Assembly (NCBI GenBank): GCA_031380885.1 | Contig: JANMXL010000036.1 | Span: forward strand, 1-7,465 | Reading direction: 5' to 3' | From: PBB1 sp031380885 | GTDB taxonomy: Bacteria; Pseudomonadota; Gammaproteobacteria; Burkholderiales; Burkholderiaceae_C | Length of the DNA stretch: 7,465 nt | Part shown: one piece after another, positions 7,172-7,465 of the stretch | How positions within the stretch are numbered: position 1 is the stretch's first letter | Layout of the letters: every line of letters begins with the position of its first letter | Position numbers and translations under genes: made by a program | The notes under the pieces: model-generated | Database searches by the model: none | Told to the model about the DNA's origin: nothing | Seen by the model: the letters and a program-made list of their open reading frames with translations, nothing else

Positions 7172-7197
7172 GTCCAAGGGGGTGCGATGGGGCCGCT

Positions 7198-7465
7198 TCA
7201 GCGCCGGGCCGCGCGCGCCGCCTCGACCTCGGCCGGCCGCAGGTCGGCGGCGGTCTTGTCGATCACGCCGTTGACATACTTGTGGCCGTCGGTGCCACCG
7301 AAGATCTTCGCCAGTTCGACCGCCCCGTTGATGACCACGCGGTAGGGGATGTCGAGGCAGTGGGTCAGCTCGTAGGCGCCGATCATCAGCACGCCATGTT
7401 CGACCGGTGAGAGTTGACTGGTCTGCCGATCCACATGACGCGCCAATGCCTTGTCTATGGTGGCG
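7198..7465 (-). CDS. nusB: Transcription antitermination factor NusB, 5'-partial
   Basis: NusB, with S10/NusE, binds boxA RNA in rRNA leaders and supports antitermination. The window holds the last 88 residues of a protein usually about 140-170 aa; the frame is open to the right edge, so the start lies outside. The segment shows the NusB signature: an ID-x-x-L-x-R-H helix, LSPVEHGVLMIGAYEL, then IPYRVVINGAVELAKIFGG and the TDGHKYVNGVIDK block. It ends in a basic Ala/Arg tail. The aminotransferase ATG follows 26 nt downstream, so the two are probably co-transcribed. In related bacteria ribH usually precedes nusB, but that would be outside this window. Confidence 0.95.
   Translation of the reverse strand, partial: ATIDKALARHVDRQTSQLSPVEHGVLMIGAYELTHCLDIPYRVVINGAVELAKIFGGTDGHKYVNGVIDKTAADLRPAEVEAARAARR

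Overview
The window is high-GC DNA that looks like a betaproteobacterial chromosome, most likely Burkholderiales (the Leptothrix/Rubrivivax/Ideonella side is my guess). The reasons are the gene order nusB - PLP aminotransferase - ybgC - tolQ - tolR - tolA, the style of the TolA C-terminal domain and the base composition. No taxonomic marker gene is present, so this is an inference.

Layout. The left third (2-2710, plus strand) is the 3' part of a large hybrid sensor histidine kinase with REC, three PAS-like domains, HisKA, HATPase and a second REC. Its reading frame is open to the window edge, so the N-terminus lies outside. A 325-bp convergent intergenic region follows (2711-3035). It holds what looks like the C-terminal stub of a GspE/PilB-type secretion ATPase on the minus strand, plus small hairpins behind tolA. 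Everything from 3036 to 7465 is on the minus strand and reads right to left: nusB (3' part), a class I aminotransferase, ybgC, tolQ, tolR and tolA. Junctions are tight (26-nt gap, 4-nt ATGA overlap, 12 nt, then 13 nt between tolR and tolA), with one exception. TolQ and tolR, normally adjacent, are separated by 479 nt.

The tolQ-tolR gap is the most unusual part of the window. It contains two related palindromic elements in inverted orientation (A, 4440-4546; B, 4608-4733). B is bounded by 23-nt arms that match at 22 positions. A 158-codon frame runs through the whole gap. It starts one nucleotide after the tolQ stop, behind a GGAGG at 8-nt spacing, and stops one nucleotide before the tolR ATG. 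I read this as repeat-element insertion into an essential-type envelope operon that kept a continuous translatable frame. Whether the frame makes a useful protein is doubtful.

How the genes work together. TolQ and TolR form the inner-membrane proton-driven motor that energises TolA, which spans the periplasm toward TolB-Pal for outer-membrane constriction at division. YbgC is the acyl-CoA thioesterase usually encoded with this system. The usual tolB-pal-cpoB continuation is absent after tolA, so the operon seems to end early here. The kinase is convergent and probably unrelated. I found no CRISPR array, tRNA, rRNA or intact transposase, and no wholly new system. The observations worth follow-up are the repeat pair, the bridging frame, the split operon and the ATPase stub.
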